A DNA stretch of 64,000 nucleotides from Sphingobacterium lactis. Its GTDB lineage: Bacteria > Bacteroidota > Bacteroidia > Sphingobacteriales > Sphingobacteriaceae. Position numbers and translations under genes: made by a program. The DNA is taken from positions 3,844,001-3,908,000 of the forward strand of contig NZ_CP049246.1 of assembly GCF_011046555.1 (NCBI RefSeq). The letters run 5' to 3'. Positions 1-8,656 of the stretch are shown here, in pieces (the stretch's first letter is position 1; the number at the start of each line of letters is the position of its first letter). The notes beneath the pieces were generated by a model. The model searched no databases and was not told where the DNA came from. It saw nothing but the letters and a program-made list of their open reading frames with translations.

Positions 1-416
1 CTCATGCCTACCTGAACTACAAGAATGAACACATAGCGACCGCCAAATACGACCTTCAGGATGCGCACTACGGCACGGCGGTATTCGACCGCCTGGTTCG
101 GCCGGCCAAGAATATCGAAATGGTATTCTCGGGCCACATCGGCGCACCAAATGACGTACGCAAGCATTTGGGGTTCCGCATCGATAACAACAGTGCCGGT
201 AAGCGCGTAAGCCAGATGACGTTCAATGCGCAGGCGCTTGGCGGCGGGACCTACGGCAGTGGTGGCGACGGCTGGATCCGCATCCTGGAATTCCTCCCCG
301 ACGGAAAGACGGTAAAAGTCCGGACATTCTCCCCATTCTTTGCCCTTTCCAGCAGCACCCAGCACCTTGCCTGGCGAACGGAAGATTATGATGAATTTAC
401 CATCACCCTCAATTGA
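1..416 (+). CDS. Metallophosphoesterase, C-terminal part (5' truncated by window)
   Basis: An open frame enters from the left edge (frame of position 3) and stops with TGA at 414-416. The readable part contains HAYLNYKNE near its start and VFSGHIG further on, which resemble the C-terminal metal-ligand segments (GH motif) of secreted calcineurin-like phosphoesterases of Bacteroidota. An ATG at 120 lies inside this continuous frame, so it is not the true start. The N-terminal metal-binding motifs are outside the window, so substrate and localisation cannot be judged. Family assignment is moderately sure; specific function is unknown. Confidence 0.55.
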   Translation, partial: HAYLNYKNEHIATAKYDLQDAHYGTAVFDRLVRPAKNIEMVFSGHIGAPNDVRKHLGFRIDNNSAGKRVSQMTFNAQALGGGTYGSGGDGWIRILEFLPDGKTVKVRTFSPFFALSSSTQHLAWRTEDYDEFTITLN

Positions 417-437
417 TCGTTTTTTATTGAAATGTAA

Positions 438-470
438 AGGGGAACCCAGTGGGTTCCCCTCTCTACTTTA
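438..470 (+). terminator. Hairpin downstream of the phosphoesterase gene
   Basis: A perfect 10-bp inverted repeat (438-447 with 451-460, 3-nt loop) lies 22 bp after the stop codon. It is GC-rich but followed by only a weak T-rich stretch (ctctacttt), so it is an imperfect intrinsic terminator. Confidence 0.5.
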
Positions 471-477
471 GGTATAG

Positions 478-620
478 GTAGATTACTCAGCTTCTATCTG
501 TGGCCCGTACAGTAAAGCACCCGTGAAGGGCAATAAACCTGCTTTGTTTGCTATACGGTAAAAATGTCGAATCGGCTTAACATAGGTAAACGCAGCTTTA
601 TTTCCTCCTGCGTTTTTGAT
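478..620 (+). ncRNA. Candidate small structured RNA of unknown class
   Basis: There is no ORF here, but several nested pairings are visible: 505-509 with 554-558, 514-519 with 540-545, and an inner hairpin 520-522/528-530. They are followed by a perfect 8-bp hairpin (588-595 with 608-615) running into TTTTT, which looks like an intrinsic terminator. A -7-like element TACTTTAG (one mismatch from TAnnTTTG) lies at 464-471. Together these would give a transcript of about 140 nt. No match to SRP, tmRNA or RNase P consensus segments was seen. The class is unknown and the call rests on structure only. Confidence 0.3.
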
Positions 621-819
621 TCAATAGTTAAATATAGCTAATTCTATACAAGAAATGCAAATGCTAAAAAGAATTAGCTAATAATTCTGTTAAAAAAGAC
701 GGGATATTGTTATTAAGTAACGAATTAATTGAGGGGTTGATTTGTAGAATTGCAATTGTTGGGAATTTACATTGACAAGCGATTCAGCTAGCGTGTTTTA
801 AAATAGTTATACCCCTGAC

Positions 820-889
820 GGGGTTATTTGGGTTACTCAATCCTGAGCTAAAATAGTTACACCCCTCCGGTGTTGGATGGCGTATTAAA
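820..889 (+). repeat. 70-bp direct repeat, copy 1
   Basis: The stretch from ggggtta to cgtattaaa is repeated with a few mismatches at 1186-1255, in the same orientation and with the same 70-bp length. It contains short palindromic acccct/ggggtt units. It lies in the gene-free region downstream of rplT. Confidence 0.75.
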
Positions 890-1000
890 TTTCCAATATA
901 AATAATTTTTGGGTGCCTACGGCATGTTTTTAGGCACAAGTCCGCCACCCCACAGCCCACTACAAAAGACGTGCGCCAGCGTGCGTTTTACTGCGTTTAA

Positions 1001-1059
1001 GTGAGATAGGGGGAGAAAAGGGAAGCGCTTCGCGCTTCCCTTTTCTCCCCCTATCTCAC
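1001..1059. repeat. 59-nt palindrome, copy 1 of a dispersed hairpin
   Basis: A perfect 28-bp inverted repeat with a 3-nt loop (TTC): arms 1001-1028 and 1032-1059. A second copy of identical length lies at 59974-60032. It differs at three arm positions, each compensated in the other arm. Both copies are preceded by gcgtttaa. No T-run follows, so this is not an ordinary terminator. Confidence 0.85.
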
Positions 1060-1072
1060 CCCCTTTCTAAGG

Positions 1073-1130
1073 CAAAACCCGCTGGCGCAAGAGTTGCGCG
1101 GTTGGCTTGCGATCTCTTGTGCCTTTGAAT
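1073..1130. repeat. Dispersed repeat core (cgcaagagttg...ctcttgtgc)
   Basis: A roughly 55-bp block starting with a ccgctggcgcaagag motif and ending in ctcttgtgcct. Related copies are at about 60050-60110 and in the three tandem units at 60631-60922. The ends gcgcaagag and ctcttgtgc can pair with one mismatch or wobble, so the unit itself is a potential stem-loop. Confidence 0.65.
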
Positions 1131-1185
1131 AAATAACCGGCATGCAACCCCGCTAGGGGTGTTCTAAAATTGTTTCACCCCTAAA

Positions 1186-1255
1186 GGGGTTATTTGGGTT
1201 ACTCAATCCTGAGCTAAAATAGTTGCACCCCTCCGGGGTTGCATGGCGTATTAAA
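1186..1255 (+). repeat. 70-bp direct repeat, copy 2
   Basis: Second copy of the 820-889 repeat. An open frame across it on the minus strand (1153-1344) is a repeat artefact and is not annotated. Confidence 0.75.
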
Positions 1256-1299
1256 ACAATAACGCAGACACAAGTCCGCCAGCACCCCCACCACCCCAA

Positions 1300-1331
1300 A
1301 AACAAAAGCCATCCTTTTGGGATGGCTTTTA
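1300..1331 (-). terminator. Intrinsic terminator of the thrS-infC-rpmI-rplT operon
   Basis: A perfect 11-bp stem (1304-1314 with 1320-1330, 5-nt loop). Read on the minus strand it is followed by TGTTTTT. It lies 33 bp beyond the rplT stop codon, the expected end of the operon transcript. Confidence 0.8.
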
Positions 1332-1363
1332 AAGTACCTAACAAATTGACAGCGGGTTAAACT

Positions 1364-1708
1364 TTATTTTACTGCGTCTACAACTGCTTTGAAAGCATCT
1401 GGATTGTTTAAAGCTAAGTCAGCTAATACCTTACGGTTTAGGCCGATGTTTTTAGCGTTTAATTTACCGATCAATTGGGAATAAGAGATTCCGTGTTGAC
1501 GTGCTCCAGCGTTGATACGTTGAATCCATAAAGCTCTGAACTCGCGTTTTTTGGTTTTACGGTCGCGGTAAGCGTACTGTAAACCTTTTTCTACTGTATT
1601 TTTAGCAATAGTATAAACTTTGCTACGGGATCCATAATAGCCTTTGGCTAATTTAAGGATTCTTTTTCTTCTTCTTCTCGAAGCTACTGCGTTAACCGAA
1701 CGTGGCAT
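1364..1708 (-). CDS. rplT: 50S ribosomal protein L20
   Basis: A 114-residue basic protein starting [16 protein letters not shown] with the long lysine/arginine-rich N-terminal extension and the [14 protein letters not shown] block typical of L20, which binds 23S rRNA early in large-subunit assembly. Length matches the family (about 115-120). It is the last gene of thrS-infC-rpmI-rplT, 96 bp after rpmI. The start is the ATG at 1706-1708. In many bacteria L20 represses its own operon by binding the mRNA, but no such site was identified here. Confidence 0.98.
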   Translation of the reverse strand: MPRSVNAVASRRRRKRILKLAKGYYGSRSKVYTIAKNTVEKGLQYAYRDRKTKKREFRALWIQRINAGARQHGISYSQLIGKLNAKNIGLNRKVLADLALNNPDAFKAVVDAVK

Positions 1709-1804
1709 AATTATTAAAATTTAATTTGGTAAGAGGCGTTGCGTATCTCAGCAAACTTACGACCTGTTACCCGGTCAAAAAATGTGTTATTAAAAAATAA
1801 AAAC

Positions 1805-2005
1805 TTATTTACCGATAGCAAGCATACGTTTTACGTTGCCCATATCAGCGTCATTAACATAACTAGTTGTAGTTAAGTTACGTTTTTGTTTTGTCGTTTT
1901 CTTTGTCAAGATGTGGCTTTTGAAAGCGTTTTTTCTTGCAATTTTACCTGTTCCAGTCAATTTAAAGCGTTTTTTCGCGCTGGAATTGGTTTTAACTTTT
2001 GGCAT
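1805..2005 (-). CDS. rpmI: 50S ribosomal protein L35
   Basis: A 66-residue very basic protein (start [20 protein letters not shown]) with the classic L35 N-terminus, and near the family's usual 65 residues. It is a component of the large ribosomal subunit. It lies between infC and rplT in the conserved translation operon, 37 bp after infC. An opposite-strand ORF (1886-2104) overlaps both rpmI and infC and is a shadow. Confidence 0.97.
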   Translation of the reverse strand: MPKVKTNSSAKKRFKLTGTGKIARKNAFKSHILTKKTTKQKRNLTTTSYVNDADMGNVKRMLAIGK

Positions 2006-2042
2006 AATACTTATATTTTATATCAATCTGTTAGATACTGTT

Positions 2043-2606
2043 TTACTTTTTCGCGGCAACCTTCGGCGCTAGGGTCAAGAACATACGCTTACCTTCCAAT
2101 TTAGGTAGCAATTCCACTTTCCCGTAGTCTTCCAACGCCTGTGCAAAACGAAGCAACAAGATTTCCCCTTGCTCCTTGAATACGATTGCACGGCCTTTGA
2201 AATGCACGTAGGCACGAACTTTCTCACCGCTTTCCAAGAAACGCATCGCATGTTTCAATTTGAACTCGAAGTCATGCTCACTGGTATTCGGTCCGAAACG
2301 GATCTCCTTAATAACAGTTTGTTTCGCGTTTGCTTTGATTTCTTTTTGTTTCTTTTTCTGTTCGTAAACGAATTTACTGTAGTCGATAATCTTACAAACA
2401 GGAGGCGTAGCATTAGGAGAGATTTCAACCAAATCCAACTCCAAATCGTCAGCCATTGCTAGGGCTTGCCGCGTGGGGTAGATTCCTGTTTCAACGTTAT
2501 CTCCAACCAAACGTACTTCTGGAACACGGATGTGCTCATTGATACGGTGTTCTGGTTCTTTCTTTCTAATCGGGCCTCTATTGCCGAAAGTGTTACTTTT
2601 TGCCAA
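2043..2606 (-). CDS. infC: Translation initiation factor IF-3 (TTG start)
   Basis: A 187-residue protein with the IF3 N-domain ([17 protein letters not shown]), a lysine-rich linker ([13 protein letters not shown]) and the C-domain ([32 protein letters not shown]). IF3 binds the 30S subunit, prevents subunit joining and checks the start codon. The only start giving a normal N-terminus ([12 protein letters not shown]) is TTG at 2604-2606; the 17 bp between the thrS stop and this codon offer no ATG. Non-AUG starts of infC are known from Escherichia coli (AUU), where they mediate autoregulation by IF3. The same logic is likely here but unproven. Confidence 0.97.
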   Translation of the reverse strand: MAKSNTFGNRGPIRKKEPEHRINEHIRVPEVRLVGDNVETGIYPTRQALAMADDLELDLVEISPNATPPVCKIIDYSKFVYEQKKKQKEIKANAKQTVIKEIRFGPNTSEHDFEFKLKHAMRFLESGEKVRAYVHFKGRAIVFKEQGEILLLRFAQALEDYGKVELLPKLEGKRMFLTLAPKVAAKK

Positions 2607-2623
2607 ATGTTTCCTTAATTAAA

Positions 2624-4549
2624 TTAAACAGTTATTTCTTTTATTAATAAATCTTTAAACTCATCCGGACTGATGGACCCTAAGTCCACGCCGCCGTGTT
2701 TACGAACCGAGATTGTTCCGCTTTCCATCTCCTTCTCCCCTACAATCACCATGTAAGGCATTTTCTTGACTTCAGCATCGCGGATCTTACGGCCGACTTT
2801 CTCGTCACGTAAGTCAATCAGACCGCGAATATCGGAATTATTTAGCGATTCTAAAACTTTTTGAGCATATTCTTCATATTTTTCTGACACTGGCAAGACG
2901 ATAAACTGCTCAGGAGCAAGCCATAACGGAAACTGACCGCCACAGTGCTCAATCAGAACTGCAACGAAACGCTCCAGTGATCCGAACGGTGCGCGGTGGA
3001 TCATCACCGGACGATGTTTCTGGTTATCACTGCCTGTGTATTCCAGCTCAAAACGCTCAGGAAGGTTGTAATCCACTTGGATGGTACCCAACTGCCACTT
3101 CCGGCCCAATGCATCCTTCACCATAAAATCAAGTTTCGGACCATAGAATGCCGCTTCACCCAACTCAACAACGGTCGGTAGACCCTTTTCCGCTGCCGAT
3201 TCGATGATCGCTGCCTCGGCCAATGCCCAGTTCTCATCCGAACCGATATATTTCGACTTGTTCTCCGGATCACGTAACGAAACCTGCGCCGTGAAATTAT
3301 CAAAACCCAATGCCTTGAATACATAAAGTACCAAGTCGATCACTTTCTTGAACTCGTCCTTCACTTGGTCTGGACGACAGAACAAGTGCGCATCATCCTG
3401 CGTAAACCCACGTACACGTGTTAAACCATGCAACTCACCAGATTGTTCATAGCGGTATACCGTTCCGAATTCTGCAAAGCGAACCGGAAGGTCCTTATAG
3501 GAACGCGGCTTCACCTTATAGATTTCACAGTGATGCGGACAGTTCATCGGTTTCAACAAGAATTCCTCCCCATCCACCGGTGTTTTGATCGGCTGGAAAG
3601 AATCCGCACCGTATTTCTCGTAGTGTCCGGACGTAATGTACAGTTGCTTATGCCCGATATGTGGCGTCACTACTGGCTCGTAGCCTGCTTTGATCTGCGC
3701 ACGTTGCAGGAAGTCCTGCAATTTCTGACGAAGAGCCGTACCTTTCGGCAACCATAACGGCAGCCCCATCCCTACCTTTTCGGAAAAGGCAAACAGCTCC
3801 AGCTCCTTACCCAATTTACGGTGGTCACGCTTCTTCGCTTCCTCGATGAACTTCAGGTATTCTGTCAGTTCGGAGGCTTTCGGGAAAGTCACGCCGTAGA
3901 TACGGGTCAATTGCTTACGGGTTTCATCCCCGCGCCAATACGCACCAGCCACGTTGGTCAACTTAACCGCCTTGATAAAACTGGTGTTCGGAATATGTGG
4001 TCCGCGACACAAATCGGTGAAATTCCCTTGGGTGTAGAAGGTAATCTTACCATCTTCCAAGTCCTTGATCAAGTCCAATTTGTACTCGTCGCCCTTATCT
4101 TCAAAATATGCCAGCGCATCCGCTTTTGAAACCGCCTTGCGTTCAAAAACTTCCTTTTGCTTGGCCAATTCGATCATCTTGTCCTCGATCTGCTTGAAAT
4201 CATCGGACGAGAATTCACGGTCGCCGAAATCTACATCGTAGTAGAATCCGGTTTCAATTGCTGGACCGATACCAAATTTGATACCCGGATACAGCGCCTC
4301 CAAAGCTTCGGCCAGCAAGTGGGCCGAGGAATGCCAGAAGGTATTCTTTCCTTTGTCGTCATTCCAGGTCAACAGTTTTACGGAAGCATCCGTCTCGATC
4401 GCGCGTGCGGAATCCCAAACTTCACCGTTCACTTCGGCTGCCAATACATTTCTGGCTAACCCTTCGGAAATCGACTGGGCAATCTGCATGGCAGTTGTCC
4501 CTTTTTCATACTGACGTACAGAACCGTCAGGGAGTGTAATGTTAATCAT
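2624..4549 (-). CDS. thrS: Threonine--tRNA ligase
   Basis: A 641-residue class II aminoacyl-tRNA synthetase charging tRNA-Thr. Domains in order: TGS (about 1-60), the editing domain with [11 protein letters not shown] (zinc-hydrolase-like HxxxH), the catalytic core with the zinc-site [11 protein letters not shown] segment, the motif 2 region RGFTQDDAH and motif 3 ([11 protein letters not shown]), then an anticodon-binding domain. Length is typical (about 640). It is the first gene of the operon and ends 17 bp before infC. A -7 element lies about 95 nt upstream. Confidence 0.98.
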   Translation of the reverse strand: MINITLPDGSVRQYEKGTTAMQIAQSISEGLARNVLAAEVNGEVWDSARAIETDASVKLLTWNDDKGKNTFWHSSAHLLAEALEALYPGIKFGIGPAIETGFYYDVDFGDREFSSDDFKQIEDKMIELAKQKEVFERKAVSKADALAYFEDKGDEYKLDLIKDLEDGKITFYTQGNFTDLCRGPHIPNTSFIKAVKLTNVAGAYWRGDETRKQLTRIYGVTFPKASELTEYLKFIEEAKKRDHRKLGKELELFAFSEKVGMGLPLWLPKGTALRQKLQDFLQRAQIKAGYEPVVTPHIGHKQLYITSGHYEKYGADSFQPIKTPVDGEEFLLKPMNCPHHCEIYKVKPRSYKDLPVRFAEFGTVYRYEQSGELHGLTRVRGFTQDDAHLFCRPDQVKDEFKKVIDLVLYVFKALGFDNFTAQVSLRDPENKSKYIGSDENWALAEAAIIESAAEKGLPTVVELGEAAFYGPKLDFMVKDALGRKWQLGTIQVDYNLPERFELEYTGSDNQKHRPVMIHRAPFGSLERFVAVLIEHCGGQFPLWLAPEQFIVLPVSEKYEEYAQKVLESLNNSDIRGLIDLRDEKVGRKIRDAEVKKMPYMVIVGEKEMESGTISVRKHGGVDLGSISPDEFKDLLIKEITV

Positions 4550-4562
4550 TTACAACATGATT

Positions 4563-4652
4563 TTTTGTTTGTCTAAAAATCGCAGCTTTTTGCAACATGT
4601 ACAATTACATTGCGTATCAAAAACCACCTTAATTAATTCGATTACAAAATTA
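4563..4652 (-). promoter_or_regulatory. Putative thrS operon promoter element and leader
   Basis: Read on the minus strand, TAATTTTG (positions 4652 to 4645) matches the Bacteroidota -7 consensus TAnnTTTG. No -33 TTG with good spacing was found. The leader of about 90 nt to the thrS ATG contains a short bulged hairpin with gcaa/ttgc and tgta/taca pairings. No T-box sequence was recognised. Confidence 0.4.
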
Positions 4653-4827
4653 GCGAATTATTTATGCTTTACCTAACGAAAGGCGTTGGAAAAAACAGCA
4701 AATCCAGCAGATTAGCGCTAATTTTCACCACCCTTGCAAGCTTAGGTTTCCATGGCCATGAACACACCCTTGCTGAACGGTTCATTTCCTGAAATTCAGT
4801 TGACATACACATCTCCCATTTTTTTCG

Positions 4828-4835
4828 TAATTTTG
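4828..4835 (+). promoter_or_regulatory. -7 promoter element of queE
   Basis: TAATTTTG is an exact match to TAnnTTTG, 18 nt before the chosen ATG at 4854. A TTG lies at 4800-4802, but its 25-nt spacing is longer than the usual 19-21. The element sits downstream of an in-frame ATG at 4752 and so argues against that longer start. Confidence 0.5.
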
Positions 4836-4853
4836 CAGCTCAAATTACTTCAC

Positions 4854-5477
4854 ATGTCAAATCAAGTTCCAGCGGACGGCACATTCCTTCCATTAATGGA
4901 GGAGTTTTACACGATACAGGGCGAGGGATACCACACGGGCAAGGCGGCTTATTTCATCCGCTTGGGAGGCTGCGATGTGGGCTGCCATTGGTGTGACGTC
5001 AAGGAAAGCTGGGATGCCGCACTGCACCCACTGACCGCAGCGGAAGTCATTGTGGATAATGCCAAGAAACACCCCGCAAAAACGGTCGTGATCACAGGTG
5101 GAGAACCTCTACTCTACAACCTGACTTACCTGACGCAAAAGCTGAAGGAAGCCGGGATCAAAATTTTCCTGGAAACATCAGGCGCCTATCCCCTAACCGG
5201 GTATTGGGATTGGATCTGTCTATCGCCGAAAAAATTCAAGGGCCCTCGTGAAGATGTGTTGAGCGCCGCGGGTGAGCTGAAGGTGATTGTTTTCAACAAA
5301 AGTGATTTCCAATGGGCAGAGGAACATGCGAAATTCGTGAATGCGAACTGCAAACTGTACCTGCAACCGGAATGGTCCAAAGCAGCGGAGATGACACCGT
5401 TGATCATTGACTATGTCAAGGACAACCCGAAATGGGAAATTTCCCTGCAGACACATAAATACCTGAATATTCCCTAA
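4854..5477 (+). CDS. queE: 7-carboxy-7-deazaguanine synthase QueE (radical SAM)
   Basis: A 207-residue radical-SAM enzyme that converts 6-carboxytetrahydropterin to 7-carboxy-7-deazaguanine in queuosine biosynthesis. The [4Fe-4S] cluster motif is C40-x3-C44-x2-C47 (GGCDVGCHWCD), preceded by EFYTIQGEG and followed by TGGEPLLY, all typical of Bacteroidota QueE. The frame is open from an ATG at 4752, but the -7 promoter element at 4828-4835 and family length favour the start at 4854 (MSNQVPADG). It stands alone, followed by a repeat patch. Other queuosine genes are not in the window. Confidence 0.93.
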   Translation: MSNQVPADGTFLPLMEEFYTIQGEGYHTGKAAYFIRLGGCDVGCHWCDVKESWDAALHPLTAAEVIVDNAKKHPAKTVVITGGEPLLYNLTYLTQKLKEAGIKIFLETSGAYPLTGYWDWICLSPKKFKGPREDVLSAAGELKVIVFNKSDFQWAEEHAKFVNANCKLYLQPEWSKAAEMTPLIIDYVKDNPKWEISLQTHKYLNIP

Positions 5478-5662
5478 GAACAGGTTTCCCGAAAGATTGG
5501 AAAGCCGGTTGGGCAAGGTAATTTTCTGTTAGATTGCACCCACATACATTGGTTTCCGTTTTTTTTCCTATATTTAATTCAGCATCAACCCTTTAACCGC
5601 TGACACTATGGAATTTCCATATTCGTAAAGCAACTCCTTATTCTTGCTATTTTTCGCAATTG

Positions 5663-5881
5663 GACCACGCTGTCGTGATATGATTTTTTCAATGTGCGAT
5701 GATCCATGCTATTTTTTCCGTAATGCCTCATTTTTTGGAAAGTGCCTTGTGGGGTACCTGGACCTTGTTCGACATGCAAGCGTACTGTGGCCGTAGTTTA
5801 ACCGTGGTGCAGACGTGCTATAGGCACGCTCTCACCACGCTCTCAGTACGCTCTCACCTCGGACGCATGTCAGACAAGGTC
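5663..5881 (+). repeat. About 220-bp dispersed structured element, copy 1
   Basis: It begins with gaccacgctgtcg and ends gtcagacaaggtc, the same boundaries and nearly the same length as 59552-59771. Its right half can fold: 5761-5777 pairs with 5865-5881 apart from two adjacent bases, enclosing cacgctctca-type repeats and an inner imperfect stem. The surrounding 5478-6146 contains no convincing gene; the small ORF at 5699-5884 is the repeat itself. Confidence 0.7.
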
Positions 5882-6146
5882 TAGATAGAAATAAGGTAAA
5901 TTCGCAGAGAAAATTTAATCAACACACTGATTTAAAACATGTTGCGCGCGATTTTAACAATTTGATAAAATTGGGCTATAAACGTTTATTGTGCAGTTTA
6001 GGTAGGGGAATTGCTGTGACATGAAGTGCGCAAGAAACACGCCCCGGATTATCGGAACGGCGAGGCTATCTGTACGCAAATTGTGCGGAACATTTCGTTC
6101 GAAGAAGAGAATCTACTACATGTAGGAATCTCTCCTGCTTTCATCA

Positions 6147-7550
6147 TCACTGAAATGGGAACAATGCGCTTTCCGTACGTGCTTCAGTCATAATTTTCTT
6201 GGCTTTTTCCACCAATTCCGGGTGTTTGTCGGCAATATTATGTTGCTCGTTGATATCGGTTGGCAGATGGTAGATGGCAATTGGTGCATCGGGGTTGTCC
6301 TTTGCTTTCAGGCGAATGGCTTTGTAATCCCCCATGCGGATACCCTGCTTGCCACCCTGTTCATGGAATTCCCAATAGAGATAATCATGGTTGCGCTGGT
6401 TTTCCTTTCCTTTTAGGGCTGGTAGAAAGCTGATGCCATCGGTCTTATCCAGCTTTTTCGCTCCGGCAATCTCCAACAGGGTCGGTGCGATATCCCAAAA
6501 TGCGGACACATGCCTGGACTTGCTGCCCGCCTCGATAGACGCTGGCCATTGCACCAACATCGGCACGCGAACCCCGCCTTCGTAGACATCACGTTTATTT
6601 CCACGAAAAGGTCCCGAACTCTTAAAAAAGTCCGGATCCGCTCCACCTTCCAGGTGGGAGCCATTGTCACTGGTAAAGATAACCACGGTATTTTCGAGTA
6701 CCCCCTCCTCCTCCAAGGCGTCCAGGATCTGGCCGACATGGATGTCCAATAGGGTCATCATGGCAGCAAAGGTCGCTCTCGGTTGCCGCTGCGAGGTATA
6801 ACCCGGGCCGGCATTCGGGCCGTAATCACTACCCTTGAACGGTTTTTCCGGAAACTTACCCGCGAACATGGCCAACTCCTCGCCGGCAGGGACGATCAAT
6901 TCGGCATGTGGCAGTACGGTGGGCACAAAAAGAAAATAGGGACCATCTTTATACGTATGGATGAAGGTTAGGGTTTTGGCCTGAATGGAGTCAGGGACAT
7001 AGACCACCCGATTCGTCAGATCGTTCCCTTGCATAGGGATGCGTTTGTCATTATCCCAGAGATGGGTCGGGTAATACCGGTGGGACTGCCGTTGACAGTT
7101 ATAGCCGTAGAATTCATCGAATCCCTTGTTCAGTGGGTCACCGGTGGTGCCCACCATGCCGAGTCCCCATTTCCCAAAGGCTCCCGTGCGATAACCTGCT
7201 TGCTGCAGCAATTGAGCAAAGGTCTGCACATCCGCCGCAAGCGGCTCCTGCCCTTCCGGTTGGATTTCCTTATTCCCGCGGATATAGGTATGGCCTGTAT
7301 GTTGTCCTTGCAGCAGGGCTGCCCTGGATGGCGCACAAACGGGCGCCCCGGCGTAGAAATCCGTGAACAACATACCTTTCGCCGCTATGCGATCGATATT
7401 CGGCGTGCTGAATTTCTCCTGACCATAGGCACTAAGATCTCCATAGCCGAGATCATCCGCCAAGATTAAGATGATATTTGGCTTTTTGCTCTGGCCGAAT
7501 GCATACACAGCCAGCAACAGCAGGCCAAATACAAAGCTTAATCTTTTCAT
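6147..7550 (-). CDS. Secreted S1-family sulfatase
   Basis: A 467-residue sulfatase that should hydrolyse a sulfate ester in the periplasm or outside the cell. An N-terminal signal peptide (residues about 1-19, ending AFG) is followed by the metal-binding LADDLGYGD (D32, D33). The CAPSR motif has Cys72, the residue converted to formylglycine. FGKWGLG and FTSDNG with a later GNKRDVYEGG supply further active-site residues. The domain resembles arylsulfatase-A-like S1 enzymes; the substrate is unknown. It follows two Gfo/Idh/MocA oxidoreductase genes with a 3-bp gap, so they probably act on one sulfated sugar or cyclitol substrate (inference). No maturase gene is present here. Confidence 0.92.
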   Translation of the reverse strand: MKRLSFVFGLLLLAVYAFGQSKKPNIILILADDLGYGDLSAYGQEKFSTPNIDRIAAKGMLFTDFYAGAPVCAPSRAALLQGQHTGHTYIRGNKEIQPEGQEPLAADVQTFAQLLQQAGYRTGAFGKWGLGMVGTTGDPLNKGFDEFYGYNCQRQSHRYYPTHLWDNDKRIPMQGNDLTNRVVYVPDSIQAKTLTFIHTYKDGPYFLFVPTVLPHAELIVPAGEELAMFAGKFPEKPFKGSDYGPNAGPGYTSQRQPRATFAAMMTLLDIHVGQILDALEEEGVLENTVVIFTSDNGSHLEGGADPDFFKSSGPFRGNKRDVYEGGVRVPMLVQWPASIEAGSKSRHVSAFWDIAPTLLEIAGAKKLDKTDGISFLPALKGKENQRNHDYLYWEFHEQGGKQGIRMGDYKAIRLKAKDNPDAPIAIYHLPTDINEQHNIADKHPELVEKAKKIMTEARTESALFPFQ

Positions 7551-7553
7551 ACA

Positions 7554-8627
7554 TTATAATTTTACGATATTCCCAGTCTTTACGGATTCGTCACAGGCAA
7601 TGGCGATCTGTAAACTGTTCACAGCATCCTGCATGGATTTGGAAAGGTCCAGATCTTCTTGGATGGCCTGCATAAAGAAAGTCTGTTCGCGGTTGCACAG
7701 TTCCTGATGATCCGGTTCGTCGGCCAGGTCAATCCATTCATCCGCACGGGTAAAGTTATTCTCCCCATCGATATCCGCATAATGAACCTTTAACGATTCG
7801 GTCTTCGTATGCGCTTCAACAGAATCGGAATTACCGGCCTTAGCTGCTTCTTTTGCCACGATGGATACACAACCTTTCGGACCAATGACATCCTTCACAA
7901 AGAATGCCGTATCACTGATCATCGGTCCCCAGCCTGCTTCATACCAGCCCACACTGCCATCGTCAAAACGGATCTGCAGCTGCCCGTAGTTGTAGTTATC
8001 GCTGGGAATATCATCCGTCAGCCGCGCGCCGATGGCCGAAACCGTTATGGGCTTCGCGTCCGTCATCTGGCACATCACATCAATATAATGCACGCCACAG
8101 TCCACAATGGGGCTCAAACTCTTCATTAAATTGCGGTGCACATTCCACATGTACCCCTGCGATTGCTGGTTCAGGTTCATGCGCATCACCAAGGGATATC
8201 CCATGGTCTTGGCGACTTCTATAAAGCGGATCCAGGAAGGGTGATGGCGCAGGATATACCCCACCACAAGCTTCTTCCCTGCTTTATTTGCGGCCTCCAC
8301 GACTTTCTGAGCACCAAGCACCGTATCCGCCAATGGTTTTTCAATGAAAACATGCGCACCGGCTTCGAACGCTTGGATGGCATATGCTTCATGGGTATCA
8401 GGGTAGGTGGAAATACAAACCGCATCGGGCTGGGTTGTTAACAAAGCGGTCTCGTAGTCGTCAAACAAAGGATAATCTGCACCTAACTTTGCATTTAATA
8501 GCTTCTTGCTCTCCCCCCGTGAAACCAAACCCACGATTTCAAATGCGGGCATATCATGGTAGGCTTGTGCATGGGACGCCCCCATATTACCGCAGCCTAC
8601 CACCAAAATCTTTATCTTTTCTATCAT
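7554..8627 (-). CDS. Gfo/Idh/MocA family oxidoreductase (cytoplasmic)
   Basis: A 357-residue NAD(P)-dependent oxidoreductase. The Rossmann motif ILVVGCGNMGASHAQAY is at the N-terminus and the conserved EKPLA (catalytic-lysine motif) is near residue 96, followed by the C-terminal beta-sheet domain. These enzymes oxidise sugar or inositol hydroxyls, often to keto-sugars. No signal peptide is seen. It is the middle gene of an apparent three-gene operon, 29 bp after the other oxidoreductase and 3 bp before the sulfatase. The substrate cannot be told from sequence. Confidence 0.9.
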   Translation of the reverse strand: MIEKIKILVVGCGNMGASHAQAYHDMPAFEIVGLVSRGESKKLLNAKLGADYPLFDDYETALLTTQPDAVCISTYPDTHEAYAIQAFEAGAHVFIEKPLADTVLGAQKVVEAANKAGKKLVVGYILRHHPSWIRFIEVAKTMGYPLVMRMNLNQQSQGYMWNVHRNLMKSLSPIVDCGVHYIDVMCQMTDAKPITVSAIGARLTDDIPSDNYNYGQLQIRFDDGSVGWYEAGWGPMISDTAFFVKDVIGPKGCVSIVAKEAAKAGNSDSVEAHTKTESLKVHYADIDGENNFTRADEWIDLADEPDHQELCNREQTFFMQAIQEDLDLSKSMQDAVNSLQIAIACDESVKTGNIVKL

Positions 8628-8656
8628 CTAGTATGCACCAATAAGGATCAAATTGA

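Noticed and set aside
1153..1344. 63-codon ORF on the minus strand
   Set aside because: It lies inside the direct repeats and the rplT terminator and has no recognisable protein features.
4563..4652. T-box or other amino-acid riboswitch before thrS
   Set aside because: The leader is under 100 nt and no T-box consensus was seen; only a small bulged hairpin is visible.
5699..5884. 61-codon ORF on the plus strand
   Set aside because: It coincides with the dispersed structured element; the frame is not kept in the second copy.
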